A stretch of DNA of 64,000 bases from Candidatus Eiseniibacteriota bacterium (GTDB lineage Bacteria > Eisenbacteria > RBG-16-71-46), in NCBI GenBank assembly GCA_016710095.1, contig JADJLL010000001.1:124001-188000 (forward strand), in the 5' to 3' direction. This document shows positions 44,819-54,671 of the stretch, piece after piece (position 1 is the first letter of the stretch; every line of letters starts with the position of its first letter). The notes below the pieces were generated by a model, which made no database searches, was not told where the DNA came from, and saw only the letters and a program-made list of their open reading frames with translations. A program made the translations under genes and the position numbers.

Positions 44819-46019
44819 CGTGCGGGTGCACCTCGCCTGCGACGGCTGCGAGGCCGCCGCGTGGATCGGGCGCTCGCCCGGTGGCGCGGGACTCGACGCG
44901 TGGTGCGAGGCGTGCCAGATCGGCGTGCACGTGCCGGCGGGTGAGCCGACGCCCGCCTGCGTGACCTGCGGGGGGCCGCTCGCGACCGCGATGCCGCGCT
45001 TCGTCGAGACGTGGGGCGCGCTGCAGCGGCTGGACGGCGCGCTGCGCGCGTGGGACGGCGATCCCGAACCGCTCGCGCGCCAGCTTCCCGTGCGCCCGCG
45101 TTTCGTGAGCGACCTCACGCCGCCCGCCGATCGCGCGGGCGATCCCGAGCCGCTCGCCGCGCTGCTCGCGGACGTGCGTGCGGGACGCTGGACCGAAGCG
45201 CTCGAGCGGACCGGTCTCGACGGCGATCCGCGCGCGCACGGCGCGCTCGCGATCGCGCACGAACGCCGCGGGGACGCGGCCGCCGCCGCGAAGCAATGGG
45301 CCGTCGCGCTCGCCGCCGGCGAGTGGGAGCAGGCGCGACTCTCGCGCGGCTCGCTGCTCGCGCGCGGCGCCGACTTCAAGAACGCCGCGGCCGACTTCGC
45401 GCTCGCGGGCGACTCGCCCGCCGCGCGCTGGAACCGCGCCTCGCTCGAAGTGCACCGCGCGCTCGCGAAGACGCCGGGCCGGCCGGACGCGCACGCGATC
45501 GCCGCCGCGCGCGCGACCGCCGGGGAAGCGCCGGAGTTCTGGAGCGAGCCCACCGTCGGCCGGCTCGCGTGGGACCTGCTCGCCGAGCGCACGCTCGCGC
45601 GGCGCGAGGCGGGCGAGTTCACGGACTTCGACCTCCAGGTGCTGCGTGAGGCCGAGGACCTGTTCGAGCACGCGAGCTTCTGGGACCGCGCGATGATCCT
45701 GGTGACGTATTCGCGTCTCGAGCTCACGGGCGACGTCGGTCGCATCGCGATGCCGGTCGCGCGCGAGCAGGCGAGCGCGCTGCTCGCCGAGCCCGCGATG
45801 AAGGGCGCGCCGTTCGCGCCGTTCGCCGCGGCCGTCACGGCCTCCTACGACGCCGCCGTGCGCCGCGAGCCGCGCGCCGCGTGGCGGGCGCTGTACCTGT
45901 GGATGCGCGACGAGCGGCTGCAGCGCTATCGGCTGCCCTGTGCGGCATGCCTTCGCGGCTCGGTCGGCGTCGAGGGCTTCGAGGGCGGGCCGGCGGGAGA
46001 AGAATCCCCGGGGGCCTGA
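44805..46019 (+). CDS. Unknown protein with zinc-ribbon-like N-terminus and helical repeats
   Basis: 404 aa from GTG 44805 (overlaps lptD by 14 bp); GTG 44820, just after the lptD stop, is an equally good start. The N-terminus has CDGC, WCEAC and CVTC pairs (about residues 12-55), suggesting one or two zinc knuckles. The remainder is Ala-rich helix resembling TPR units (HGALAIAHERRGDAAAAAKQ, NAAADFALAGDSPAARWNRA). A second CAAC pair lies near the C-terminus. There is no signal peptide, so it is probably cytosolic. I do not recognise the family; coupling to lptD is the only contextual clue. Confidence 0.75.
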   Translation: MASTDVRVHLACDGCEAAAWIGRSPGGAGLDAWCEACQIGVHVPAGEPTPACVTCGGPLATAMPRFVETWGALQRLDGALRAWDGDPEPLARQLPVRPRFVSDLTPPADRAGDPEPLAALLADVRAGRWTEALERTGLDGDPRAHGALAIAHERRGDAAAAAKQWAVALAAGEWEQARLSRGSLLARGADFKNAAADFALAGDSPAARWNRASLEVHRALAKTPGRPDAHAIAAARATAGEAPEFWSEPTVGRLAWDLLAERTLARREAGEFTDFDLQVLREAEDLFEHASFWDRAMILVTYSRLELTGDVGRIAMPVAREQASALLAEPAMKGAPFAPFAAAVTASYDAAVRREPRAAWRALYLWMRDERLQRYRLPCAACLRGSVGVEGFEGGPAGEESPGA

Positions 46020-46081
46020 GGAGACTCATAACCACAGGGCTTCTTGCGTCCCGTCCGTTCCTGCCGAAGAGTGTGCGTCCC

Positions 46082-48415
46082 ATGTCCTCGTTCGTGTCGC
46101 TCCAGTCCATCCGCCGCGAGACCGCGGCGCCGCCGGTCGTCGTCGAGACCGTGCGCCTGCGCGTCTCGGGCATGCACTGCGCCTCGTGCGTCGGCCGCGT
46201 CGAAGCCGCGCTCACCTCGCTGCCCGGCGTCGCCGGCGCGGCGGTCAACCTCGCCACGCAGCGCGCCGAGGTGCAGCTGACGAGCGCGCTCGATCCCGCC
46301 CGCGTCCTCGAAGCCGTGCGCGCGTCGGGCTACGACGCCCACGTGGTCGAATCGCCCGTCGCGACCGACGAGGAGACGCGCGAACGCGCCGAGGAGCTTT
46401 CCGCCGTGCGCCGCCGCTTCGTGCTCGCGGCCGTGCTCGCCGCGCCGATCTTCGCGATCGCGCACGCCGGCATGATCCCGGGCGTGCCCGCGGTGCCGAA
46501 CGGCAACGACTGGCAGCTGCTGTTCGCGATTCCCGTGCAGTTCGTCTCGGGCTGGCCGTTCGTGCGCGGCATGGTGCGCGGCTTCGCGCGGCGCGCGCCC
46601 GACATGGACACGCTCGTCGGGCTCGGCACGCTGACCGCGTTCACGTACTCGCTGGTCGCGACCGTCTGGCCCGCGGCGGTGGGCGAGGCGCACGCGATGC
46701 ACGGCGCGCAGGCGCACGTCTACTTCGACACGTCGGTCACGATCGTCGCGCTCATCCTGCTCGGGCGGCTGCTCGAGGCGCGCGCGAAGGCGGGCGCCTC
46801 GCAGGCGATGCGCGCGCTGCTCGATCTGCGTCCGCGCACGGCGCGGCGGCTGCGTGACGCGGCCGACACGGCGGGCGAGGACGTGCCGCTCGACGCGGTG
46901 CAGCCGGGCGACCTCCTGCTCGTGCGTCCGGGCGAGCGCATCCCGGTGGACGGCGTGATCGAGGACGGCCGCTCGAGCGTCGACCAGGGCATGCTCACGG
47001 GCGAGCCGGTGCCGGTCGAAGTGGGCGCGGGCTCGCGCGTGACCGGCGCGACGCTCAACCAGACGGGAGCGTTCCGCATGCGCGCCGAGCGCGTGGGCGC
47101 GGATTCGATGCTCATGCAGATCGTCGCCATGGTCGAACGCGCGCAGACGAGCAAGGCCGCGGTGCAGTCGCTCGCCGACCGGATCGCCGCCGTGTTCGTG
47201 CCCTCGGTGATGGCGATCGCGCTCGTGGCGTTCGCCGCGTGGTGGCTGAGCGGCGCGGGGCTGAGCGCGTCGCTGCTCAAGCTCGTCGCGGTGCTCATCG
47301 TGGCGTGCCCGTGCGCGCTCGGGCTCGCGACGCCGACCGCGCTCATCGTGAGCACGGGGCGCGGCGCCGAACTGGGGCTGCTCGTGCGCGACGCGCGCGC
47401 GCTCGAGTCCGCGGCCGCGGTGGACACGGTCGTGTTCGACAAGACCGGCACGCTCACGCGCGGCGCGCCGCAGCTGACGGACGTCGTGTGCGCGCCGGGT
47501 GTGACGGAGGAGCGGCTGCTGCAGGCGGCCGCGACCGCCGAATCGCGCAGCGAGCACCCGCTCGCGACCGCCGTCGTGCGTGGCGCGGCGGAGCGCGGCG
47601 TGGCGCCGCTCGTGGCCGAGGACTTCGGCGCGTCGCCGGGCCACGGCGTGTATGCGATGGCCGACGGACGCGCGTTCGTCGCGGGACGCGGCACGCTGCT
47701 CGAGGAGTACGGCGCCTCCGAGGCGCCGCTCGCCGCCGAGCGCGAACGGCTCGAAGCCCAGGCGCGCACCGTGATCGCGGTCGCCGAGAACGGCACGCTG
47801 CTCGGCCTGCTGGGCCTCGCGGACACCGCGCGTCCCGACGCGGCTTCGACGGTGGCCGCGCTGACGCGCGACGGGCTGCAGGTGTGGCTGCTCACGGGCG
47901 ATCACGCGCGCACGGCGCACGCGGTCGCCGCGCAGGCCGGCATCGCGCCCGAGCGCGTGCTCTCGGACGTCCTGCCCGCCGACAAGCGCGCGAAGATCGC
48001 CGAGCTGCAGTCGCAGGGCCGGCGCGTCGCGATGGTCGGCGACGGGATGAACGACGCGCCCGCGCTCGCGCAGGCCGACGCCGGGCTCGCGATGGCGAGC
48101 GGCACCGACGTCGCGATGGAGGCGAGCGCCTTCACGCTCGTGCGCGGCGAACTCGGCGCGGCGCGCGACGCGCTGCGGCTGTCGCGCCGCACGCTCGAGG
48201 TGATCCGGCAGAACCTCTTCTGGGCGTTCGCCTACAACGTCGTGCTCATTCCGGTCGCGGCCGGCGCGCTCGCGCCGCTGCTCGCGTCCAACCCGCCCGA
48301 TGGGCTGCTGTGGGGCTGGCGCGGTACGCTGCACCCGATGCTCGCCTCGCTCGCGATGGCGCTTTCGAGTGTTTCCGTCGTCACGTCGTCCCTGCGGCTG
48401 CGGCGATTCCGTTGA
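46082..48415 (+). CDS. copA: Copper-exporting P-type ATPase
   Basis: P1B-type ATPase exporting Cu(I), 777 aa from ATG 46082. One heavy-metal-associated domain with GMHCASC (Cys33/Cys36), membrane helices, TGEPVPVE, the ion-channel motif ACPCALG (near residue 410), phosphorylation site DKTGTLT (near 453), SEHPLA, TGDH and GDGMNDAP (near 653). The CPC motif and single HMA indicate Cu(I)/Ag(I). A cupredoxin lipoprotein starts 20 bp downstream, which supports a copper role. No regulator (CueR or CsoR) is adjacent. Confidence 0.97.
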   Translation: MSSFVSLQSIRRETAAPPVVVETVRLRVSGMHCASCVGRVEAALTSLPGVAGAAVNLATQRAEVQLTSALDPARVLEAVRASGYDAHVVESPVATDEETRERAEELSAVRRRFVLAAVLAAPIFAIAHAGMIPGVPAVPNGNDWQLLFAIPVQFVSGWPFVRGMVRGFARRAPDMDTLVGLGTLTAFTYSLVATVWPAAVGEAHAMHGAQAHVYFDTSVTIVALILLGRLLEARAKAGASQAMRALLDLRPRTARRLRDAADTAGEDVPLDAVQPGDLLLVRPGERIPVDGVIEDGRSSVDQGMLTGEPVPVEVGAGSRVTGATLNQTGAFRMRAERVGADSMLMQIVAMVERAQTSKAAVQSLADRIAAVFVPSVMAIALVAFAAWWLSGAGLSASLLKLVAVLIVACPCALGLATPTALIVSTGRGAELGLLVRDARALESAAAVDTVVFDKTGTLTRGAPQLTDVVCAPGVTEERLLQAAATAESRSEHPLATAVVRGAAERGVAPLVAEDFGASPGHGVYAMADGRAFVAGRGTLLEEYGASEAPLAAERERLEAQARTVIAVAENGTLLGLLGLADTARPDAASTVAALTRDGLQVWLLTGDHARTAHAVAAQAGIAPERVLSDVLPADKRAKIAELQSQGRRVAMVGDGMNDAPALAQADAGLAMASGTDVAMEASAFTLVRGELGAARDALRLSRRTLEVIRQNLFWAFAYNVVLIPVAAGALAPLLASNPPDGLLWGWRGTLHPMLASLAMALSSVSVVTSSLRLRRFR

Positions 48416-48435
48416 ACTCCACGAGGAGGTATCCC

Positions 48436-48762
48436 ATGCGCAGGCTCGCACTGCTCGTCACCGCGATCGCGCTCGCCGGCTGTGCCGGCGCGAGCGGACC
48501 GCGCGAGGTCCGCGTCTCCGTGACCGAAAAGGGCTTCGAGCCCGCGAAGCTCGAGATCGCGAAGGGTACGGAGACGACGCTCATCATCACCCGCAAGACG
48601 GACAAGACGTGTGCGACCGCCGCGGTCTTCATCGAGACCGGCCGCCGCTACGAGCTGCCGCTGAACGAGGAAGTGCGCGTCCAGCTGCCGACCGACGCGC
48701 CGGTGACGCTGCACTACGCGTGCGGCATGGACATGATCCGGGGCGAAATCGTGGTCAAATGA
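48436..48762 (+). CDS. Cupredoxin-domain lipoprotein (copper resistance)
   Basis: 108 aa. AGGAGGT is 5-6 nt before ATG 48436. The signal MRRLALLVTAIALAGC gives a lipobox Cys (residue 16). One cupredoxin-1 type beta-sandwich follows (REVRVSVTEKGFEPAKLEIA), with candidate metal ligands KTCATAAVF and HYACGMDM (His, Cys, Met). This version of the domain is typically found beside CopA. It probably receives or stores Cu in the periplasm after export. Confidence 0.9.
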   Translation: MRRLALLVTAIALAGCAGASGPREVRVSVTEKGFEPAKLEIAKGTETTLIITRKTDKTCATAAVFIETGRRYELPLNEEVRVQLPTDAPVTLHYACGMDMIRGEIVVK

Positions 48763-48872
48763 CCGGGCGTTAGGTTCGGCGGGCACGCGCGTAAGGGAAG
48801 AGCAGGGCATCGTCTCCGCGCGGCCCCGGAACCTCCGGCCGCGCACCTCGGGCCCGTCTCCAGGAGCCTCGC

Positions 48873-51800
48873 GTGCGCCACGCCCATCCGACGTTCGGGG
48901 CCAGACTGCTGTCGCTGGCCGCCACCCTCTGTTTCGCCTCCGCGCTCCTGTGCTTCGCTCCGCCCGTCGCCGCGCAGCCCGAGCCGGCTTCGCCCGCGGA
49001 CCCGGCCTGGGGCGCGCCCACCGGCACCGACCCGTGCACCGCCGAGCAGCGTCTCGAGCAGGCGCTCGCCGACGACCCGGCCCTCGCGCAGCGGCGCGAA
49101 CTCTTCGAGGCGCTGGTCCGCGAAGCGCAGCGCAAGGGGCTCGCGCCTTCACGCGCGTCGCTCGCCGGCCCGTCGTTCGTGATCCCGGTCGTCGTGCACA
49201 TCGTTCACCAGAACGGTCCGGAGAACATCTCCGACCTGCAGGTGCAGTCGCAGATCTGGGCGCTCAATCGCGACTTCGCGAACACGCCCGGCGGACCGTC
49301 GCCCGCGGTGAACACCGGCATCCAGTTCTGCCTCGCGTCGCAGCTTCCGCCCGCGAGCCCGGTCGCGTGGTCCACGACGCCGGGCATCACGCGCACCGTG
49401 TCGCCGCAGACCATGCACACGTACGGCAACCCGGCGAGCGAAGTCGCGCTCAAGGCGATCGACTACCTGCCGTCGAACCAGTACCTGAACGTGTGGGTCG
49501 TGAACAACATCGCCGGTGGCGGCGGTGGCGTCGCGGGCTACGCGACATTCCCCGGCACCGTGCCCGCGGCGCTCGACGGCGTCGTGATCCGCTACACGTG
49601 CTTCGGCAGCAACGGCACGCCGTACGGCGGCCCCTACCCGGCGCTGCTGCCCACGAACAACCTCGGCAAGATCATGTCGCACGAGGTCGGCCACTGGCTG
49701 AACCTCCTGCACACGTTCCACGGCGGGTGCACCGCGCCCGGCGACCAGGTCGCGGACACGCCCGCCGAGGCCGTCTTCCGCAGCGGCTGCCCGACGACCG
49801 CGCTCACGTCGTGCACCGCGTTCAACGATCCGATCGAAAACTTCATGGACTACACGAACGACGCCTGCCGGTTCGCGTTCACCGCGGGGCAGACGACGCG
49901 CATGCAGACGGCGATCTCGTACTACCGCTCCACGCTCGTCAGTGCGCAGAACCTGATCGACGTCGGCTGCCCGAGCGGACTGAACGCGCTCATCACGACG
50001 TCGCGCGGGCAGATCTGCGCGCCGGACGCGATCACGTTCGGGACGCCGGCCTCCGGCGCGGGCTACACGTACGCGTGGAGCTTCCCGGGCGGCACGCCTT
50101 CGAGCGCGTCCACGCAGAACGCGACCGTCACGTACTCGAGCCCCGGCGTGTTCCCGGTGACGCTCACCGTGACCGACGGCGGCTCCAACTCGAGCACCAA
50201 CTCGACGACGATCTACGCGCGCGCCTGCACGGCGATCACCGGGCCGTGCACGAACTGGGTGCTGCAGGGCGACGCCGGCTTCGACTGGAGCACGGGCACG
50301 CCGATCCCGGTGTCGGGCCGCAGCGTGACGGGCGCGGAGCCTTCCTCCGCCGTGTCGAACGGCTTCGGCGCGATGCGCTTCTACGCGGACGGCACGCGCG
50401 CGCTCACCGCGACCAACGTCGTGATGCCGAACGGCACCGGCCTGCTCGCGGGCGGCAGCTCGCACAACGGCGTGCTGATCGTGCCGCGCCCCGGGAACGC
50501 GAACCAGTACTTCCTGTTCACCGTGCGGCAGTGGGAGGACAGCGCCACGCCGAATCCGATGAACTACAGCGTCGTGGACATGACGCTGAACGCGGGGCTC
50601 GGCGACATCGTGTCGGGCCAGAAGAACCTGCTCGTCTCGCTGCCCGGCTCGCCGAACGAGATGGTCGAGGGCATGGCGGCGATCCCGCACTGCAACGGCG
50701 TCGACTGGTGGGTGATCACGAACGGCGCGAACTCCGGATCCGGCAAGCTCTACGTGACGCTCGTCACGAGCGCCGGTCCCGCGAGCTCGACCGCCTACCC
50801 GATCGGCCTCGCGCTCCCCGGCACGGGGCTCGGCGCCGTCGTGCCGTCGTTCGACGGCACGCGCGTGGCGGTCGTGTCCACCGGCGCTGGCGTGTACCCG
50901 AACAACGGCCAGATCGCCGTCTACAACTTCAACCGCTCGACCGGTGTGCCGACGACGCTCATGGCGCCGAACGGCACGTGGGGCGGTTACTCCGACATCG
51001 CGTTCAGCCCGAACGGCAAGCTCGTGTACTTCACGAGCTACCAGGGCGCGGTCTCGCGCGTGCGCCAGGTCGAGATCGCGACGCTGCAGATGCGCGAGAT
51101 CGCGGCGGGGCCGTGGTTCGCGATCAAGCCCGGTCCGGACAAGCTGGTCTACATCGCGCCGAACTCGTCCACCCGGTTGCACACGATCAACTACCCCGAC
51201 AACTTCAACACGTCGAACCTGAACGAGTGCGGGCTCAACCTGAACAGCATCCCGATGCCGACGGGAACCGCGACGGGCATCTTCGGCGCGCTGCCGAACA
51301 TGCCCCTGCAGTGCACGACGATCCAGCCCGCCGACTTCACGTACACCGTCACGAGCTGCCTCACCGTGAACTTCTCGTCGCTCAACTGCGCCGGACCCTG
51401 GAGCTGGACGTTCGGTGACGCGGGCACGGGCAGCGGGCAGAACGTCTCGCACACGTACGCCGCGGCCGGCACCTACACCGTGACGCTCACGGTGCCGGGC
51501 GCCTCGCCGTCCGTGAAGACGGTGAACATCACGCTCGGACTGCAGCCGGTCTCGATCGCCGGGCAGAACACGCGCTGCAATTCGCCGCTCGCCAACTACA
51601 CGGCCGTCGGGCCGGCGAGCTACACGTACACGTGGGCGATCTCCGGCGGCTCGCCGGCGACCGCCTCGGGCAACAACGTGGACGTCACGTGGGGCCCGGT
51701 GGGCGGCACGGTGACGCTCACGGTGGTCGACCCGGCCACGGGCTGCACCACGACCGTCGTGAAGAACGTCGGCACGTGCCCGACCTGCACGCCTCCTCCG

Positions 51801-53483
51801 CCCAACATGACCGCGTGGTTCCCGCTCGACGAACCCGCCGGCATCACGGCCAACGAGATCGTGCTCGGCGCCAACGGCGTGGACGTGAGCGCACCGCTGC
51901 ACGTCACGGGCAAGGTGCTCGGGGCGCGCGGCTTCAACGGCACGCCGCAGTACGTGCAGGCGAACGACGCGCCGAACCTGAACTTCGGCGCGGGCGACTT
52001 CACGATCGACGCGTGGGTGCGCACGACGACCGCGAGCGGCATCGCGCCGATCGTGGACAAGCGCTTCACCGATCCCGAGATCGGTTACGCGCTGTACCTC
52101 AAGAACGGCCGGCTCGCGCTGCGCCTCGGCGACGCCGTGGTCGCCGACGGCACCGAGTACTGGTCCGGCACGACGCCGTTCGTCGCCGACGGACAGTGGC
52201 ATCACGTCGCGGGCGTACTGCGCCGTTCGGCCGTCGCGAACGGCACGCGGCTGTACGTGGACGGTGTGCCCGTCGCGAGCTTCCCGGCGTACGCGGGACT
52301 CAGCGTGACGAACCCCGAGAAGCTGCTCATCGGCGCGCAGAAGGGGTACAGCGGACCGGTGGGCTACCTCAACGGCGCCGTGGACGAAGTCGAACTGTTC
52401 CAGCGCGCGCTCACGACGACGGAGATCAACAACCTCTTCGTCTCGGATGCGCTCGGCAAGTGCAAGGAGTTCAGCTGGGTTCCGACGACGGCGACGCTGT
52501 GCCGCGACCAGTCCGAAGTCACGCTGACGATGCGGGTGTGCAACTACACCGGCGTCGCGCAGAGCTACAACGTGAGCTTCGCCGGACTGCCGATCGGGCC
52601 GGGCTGCACGGCCAACGGCCCGACGGGGTTCACGCTCGTCACGCCGAATCCGATCAACGTGCCCGCGAACGGCTGCGTGCCGGTCGTCTACAAGGTGACG
52701 CGTCCGGTCGGCATGCCCCTCTACTCGACGGCGTGTTACCAGGTCAGCGTCACGAACGTCTCGACCTCCGCGGTCACGACGAACATCGGCGCGCTCTACG
52801 CGGCGCGGCAGTGGTGCAACATCGTGATCGGCGGGCCGGTCACCGTGGGCGGCGGATCCGGAACGAGCGCCGCGAGGATCTCGTTCGGCGTGTCGAACAC
52901 CGGTGACGATCCGGGCGCGACGAACTGGTCCGTGCGGCTCTCGCCGCGTGCGGATGCGGATCCCGCCGAGGAACCGCTCGTGGCGCTGAACGGACTGATG
53001 CCGGGCGAACCGGTCCACGGCCAGCTCGCGCTGGCGCCGGGAGAGTCGGGAACGGTCGAGGTCGACGCGAGCTTCCTCGAGCCGCGGGCGTTCCGGTTCT
53101 ACGACGTGATCCTGTCGCTCGACGACGACGGGGACGGGCTGTTCGAGGACGTCGCGACCGCCGGGCTCGCGTACGGCGCGGACGGCTCGACGGTCGGGGT
53201 CACGCCCACCGAGGCGCCGCCGGCGACGCTCCAGCTGTCGATCTTCCCGAACCCCGTGCGTGCGAGCGCCACGGTGCGCTACGCGCTGCCTCGTGGCGGG
53301 CGCGTCGAACTCGCGCTCTACGACGTGGCCGGGCGGCAGGTGCGAGCGGTGCCCGCGTTCCGCGCCGAGGCGGGAGCGGGGAGTCTCGCGATCGACTGCC
53401 GCGGACTCTCGCGCGGCGTGTACTTCGTGCGCATGCGCGTGAGCGGGCAGGCGCTGGTGCAGCGCTTCCTCATGCTCGAGTGA
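48873..53483 (+). CDS. Giant secreted M43-type metalloprotease with PKD, LamG and sorting domains
   Basis: 1536 aa from GTG 48873 (AGGAG 6 nt upstream). Signal peptide, then a pappalysin/M43-type protease (about residues 100-360) with zinc motif MSHEVGHWLNLLH and the Met-turn region ENFMDYTNDAC. After it come a PKD domain (about 375-450, YTYAWSFPGG), a beta-propeller-like region (about 460-820, GYSDIAFSPNGKLVYFTS), a second PKD (WSWTFGDAGTGSGQ) and a PKD-like unit. Next is a LamG/concanavalin domain (about 980-1190, DFTIDAWVRTTTASG, DGQWHHVAGVLRR) and the C-terminal FlgD-like sorting domain (FPNPVRASATVRY, LYDVAGRQVRAVPAF, GVYFVRMRVSG). An extracellular protease of the FCB type. No frameshift is visible across 4.6 kb. 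Confidence 0.92.
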   Translation: MRHAHPTFGARLLSLAATLCFASALLCFAPPVAAQPEPASPADPAWGAPTGTDPCTAEQRLEQALADDPALAQRRELFEALVREAQRKGLAPSRASLAGPSFVIPVVVHIVHQNGPENISDLQVQSQIWALNRDFANTPGGPSPAVNTGIQFCLASQLPPASPVAWSTTPGITRTVSPQTMHTYGNPASEVALKAIDYLPSNQYLNVWVVNNIAGGGGGVAGYATFPGTVPAALDGVVIRYTCFGSNGTPYGGPYPALLPTNNLGKIMSHEVGHWLNLLHTFHGGCTAPGDQVADTPAEAVFRSGCPTTALTSCTAFNDPIENFMDYTNDACRFAFTAGQTTRMQTAISYYRSTLVSAQNLIDVGCPSGLNALITTSRGQICAPDAITFGTPASGAGYTYAWSFPGGTPSSASTQNATVTYSSPGVFPVTLTVTDGGSNSSTNSTTIYARACTAITGPCTNWVLQGDAGFDWSTGTPIPVSGRSVTGAEPSSAVSNGFGAMRFYADGTRALTATNVVMPNGTGLLAGGSSHNGVLIVPRPGNANQYFLFTVRQWEDSATPNPMNYSVVDMTLNAGLGDIVSGQKNLLVSLPGSPNEMVEGMAAIPHCNGVDWWVITNGANSGSGKLYVTLVTSAGPASSTAYPIGLALPGTGLGAVVPSFDGTRVAVVSTGAGVYPNNGQIAVYNFNRSTGVPTTLMAPNGTWGGYSDIAFSPNGKLVYFTSYQGAVSRVRQVEIATLQMREIAAGPWFAIKPGPDKLVYIAPNSSTRLHTINYPDNFNTSNLNECGLNLNSIPMPTGTATGIFGALPNMPLQCTTIQPADFTYTVTSCLTVNFSSLNCAGPWSWTFGDAGTGSGQNVSHTYAAAGTYTVTLTVPGASPSVKTVNITLGLQPVSIAGQNTRCNSPLANYTAVGPASYTYTWAISGGSPATASGNNVDVTWGPVGGTVTLTVVDPATGCTTTVVKNVGTCPTCTPPPPNMTAWFPLDEPAGITANEIVLGANGVDVSAPLHVTGKVLGARGFNGTPQYVQANDAPNLNFGAGDFTIDAWVRTTTASGIAPIVDKRFTDPEIGYALYLKNGRLALRLGDAVVADGTEYWSGTTPFVADGQWHHVAGVLRRSAVANGTRLYVDGVPVASFPAYAGLSVTNPEKLLIGAQKGYSGPVGYLNGAVDEVELFQRALTTTEINNLFVSDALGKCKEFSWVPTTATLCRDQSEVTLTMRVCNYTGVAQSYNVSFAGLPIGPGCTANGPTGFTLVTPNPINVPANGCVPVVYKVTRPVGMPLYSTACYQVSVTNVSTSAVTTNIGALYAARQWCNIVIGGPVTVGGGSGTSAARISFGVSNTGDDPGATNWSVRLSPRADADPAEEPLVALNGLMPGEPVHGQLALAPGESGTVEVDASFLEPRAFRFYDVILSLDDDGDGLFEDVATAGLAYGADGSTVGVTPTEAPPATLQLSIFPNPVRASATVRYALPRGGRVELALYDVAGRQVRAVPAFRAEAGAGSLAIDCRGLSRGVYFVRMRVSGQALVQRFLMLE

Positions 53484-53504
53484 CGCCGGCGAAGGTGTGA
53501 CGAA

Positions 53505-53550
53505 AACGAAGACGGCGCGGGCCCGTTTCGGGCGCCGCGCCGTTTTCGTC
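53505..53550. terminator. Strong bidirectional terminator
   Basis: A GC-rich hairpin of about 14 bp with one bulge (ACGGCGCGGGCCCG with its partner, 53512-53543), flanked by AAAA on the left and TTTT on the right. It serves the convergent protease and TPR-zincin genes. Confidence 0.85.
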
Positions 53551-53564
53551 TCGGGACGCAGGAC

Positions 53565-54386
53565 TCAGGCGAGTCCCCAGTCGTCGAGTTCGTCCTCGTC
53601 GAGCCCCATGTAGTGCCCGACCTCGTGCTGCACCGTGATGCGCACCTCGCGCGCGAGCTCTTCCTTGTCCGCGCACGCGCGGAGCAGGTTGCGGCGGAAG
53701 AGGCAGATCGCGCCCGGCGCGCCCGGTACCGTCGTCGAGGTTTCGGTGAAGATGTGGCGCCCCGCGAACAGCCCGAGCAGGTCGGGCGTGAACGGCGGGT
53801 CCTCGGCGGTGAGCATTTCGCGCGAGGGCAGTGGCTGCACGAGCACGGGCAGCTCGTCGAGCTTCGCGCGGATCGGCTTCGGCAGTTCGCGCAGCGATCG
53901 CCGCACGAGCGCGTCGAACTCCGCGTCCGGAACCTCGAGCGGGAGCGGGAAGGCCTCCGGGTCGATCGCGAACGCCTCGGTCGCGGCCTTCGCGGCTTCC
54001 TCGGGGCGCCCCAGGTGCTCGAGCACGCGCGAGCACAGGTCCCACGCCGCGGCGTGGTCCGGATGCACGGCGATCGCGCGCTGGGCGTCGTCGAGCGACT
54101 CCTCGAAACGCACGAGGTCGTAGCGGGCGGCGGCGCGCAGGTAGAAGAACATCGCCGGGTCGGCCGAGCGCTCCGCGCCGCGCAGCGCTTCGAGCGCGGC
54201 CTCGGGCTCACCCTCCGCCAGGTAGAGCGAGGCGTTCTCGATGCACAGGTCGGCCTGGCCCGGCCGCTTGCGCAGCATGGCTTCCAGGGCGGCCCGGGCT
54301 TCCTCGAGTTCGCCTTCGTCCAGCAGGTCGCGGACCCGCTCGACCTGCATCCACTCGGTCTCGCTGAGGGTTTCGTAAGGTTTCAT
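53565..54386 (-). CDS. TPR protein with C-terminal zincin-like metallopeptidase domain
   Basis: 273 aa from ATG 54386. The N-terminal half is TPR-like (VRDLLDEGELEEARAALEAM, ADLCIENASLYLAEGEPEAA, AWDLCSRVLEHLGRPEEAAK). The C-terminal half (about 150-273) has the signature TVQHEVGHYMGLDEDELDDW of the small zincin family (HExxH plus downstream acidic residues; Pfam Zincin_1, PF06262, by recollection), with ICLFRRNLLR. The family is normally about 110-150 aa and stand-alone. The fusion with TPRs may recruit substrates. No signal peptide. Divergent from the cytochrome gene. Confidence 0.82.
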   Translation of the reverse strand: MKPYETLSETEWMQVERVRDLLDEGELEEARAALEAMLRKRPGQADLCIENASLYLAEGEPEAALEALRGAERSADPAMFFYLRAAARYDLVRFEESLDDAQRAIAVHPDHAAAWDLCSRVLEHLGRPEEAAKAATEAFAIDPEAFPLPLEVPDAEFDALVRRSLRELPKPIRAKLDELPVLVQPLPSREMLTAEDPPFTPDLLGLFAGRHIFTETSTTVPGAPGAICLFRRNLLRACADKEELAREVRITVQHEVGHYMGLDEDELDDWGLA

Positions 54387-54575
54387 GGGGGAGCGAGCCT
54401 AACGCGCCGGATACCGTTCCGGCCAGCGGGCGGACGTTCCGGAAGTGGGGCTGGACCCTCGGTCATGCGTTGCCGATGACGCCCGCGGAGCGCCGGAAGC
54501 TCGAAAAGCCGTGGGAATGCGCCCCGACGGACCGGCGTAAGGAGTATCGAACCGCTCGCCGCACAGGGACTTGTC

Positions 54576-54605
54576 TTGACCGTTCCGTGGCGCGCTCCCT
54601 AGACT
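54576..54605 (+). promoter_or_regulatory. Promoter of the first multihaem cytochrome
   Basis: TTGACC (54576-54581), 18 bp, TAGACT (54600-54605). It lies in a 285-bp divergent gap; the leader would be about 60 nt. Confidence 0.6.
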
Positions 54606-54671
54606 CGCCCCCCAAGATTGTCCGTGCCCCACACGAACACGCGGAACCCCTTCTCCACGAGGCTCGAAGAC

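Noticed and set aside
40742..45838. A 1698-residue minus-strand open frame
   Set aside because: Antisense shadow of folC, lptD and the zinc-ribbon gene in GC-rich DNA; Arg/His-rich with no domains.
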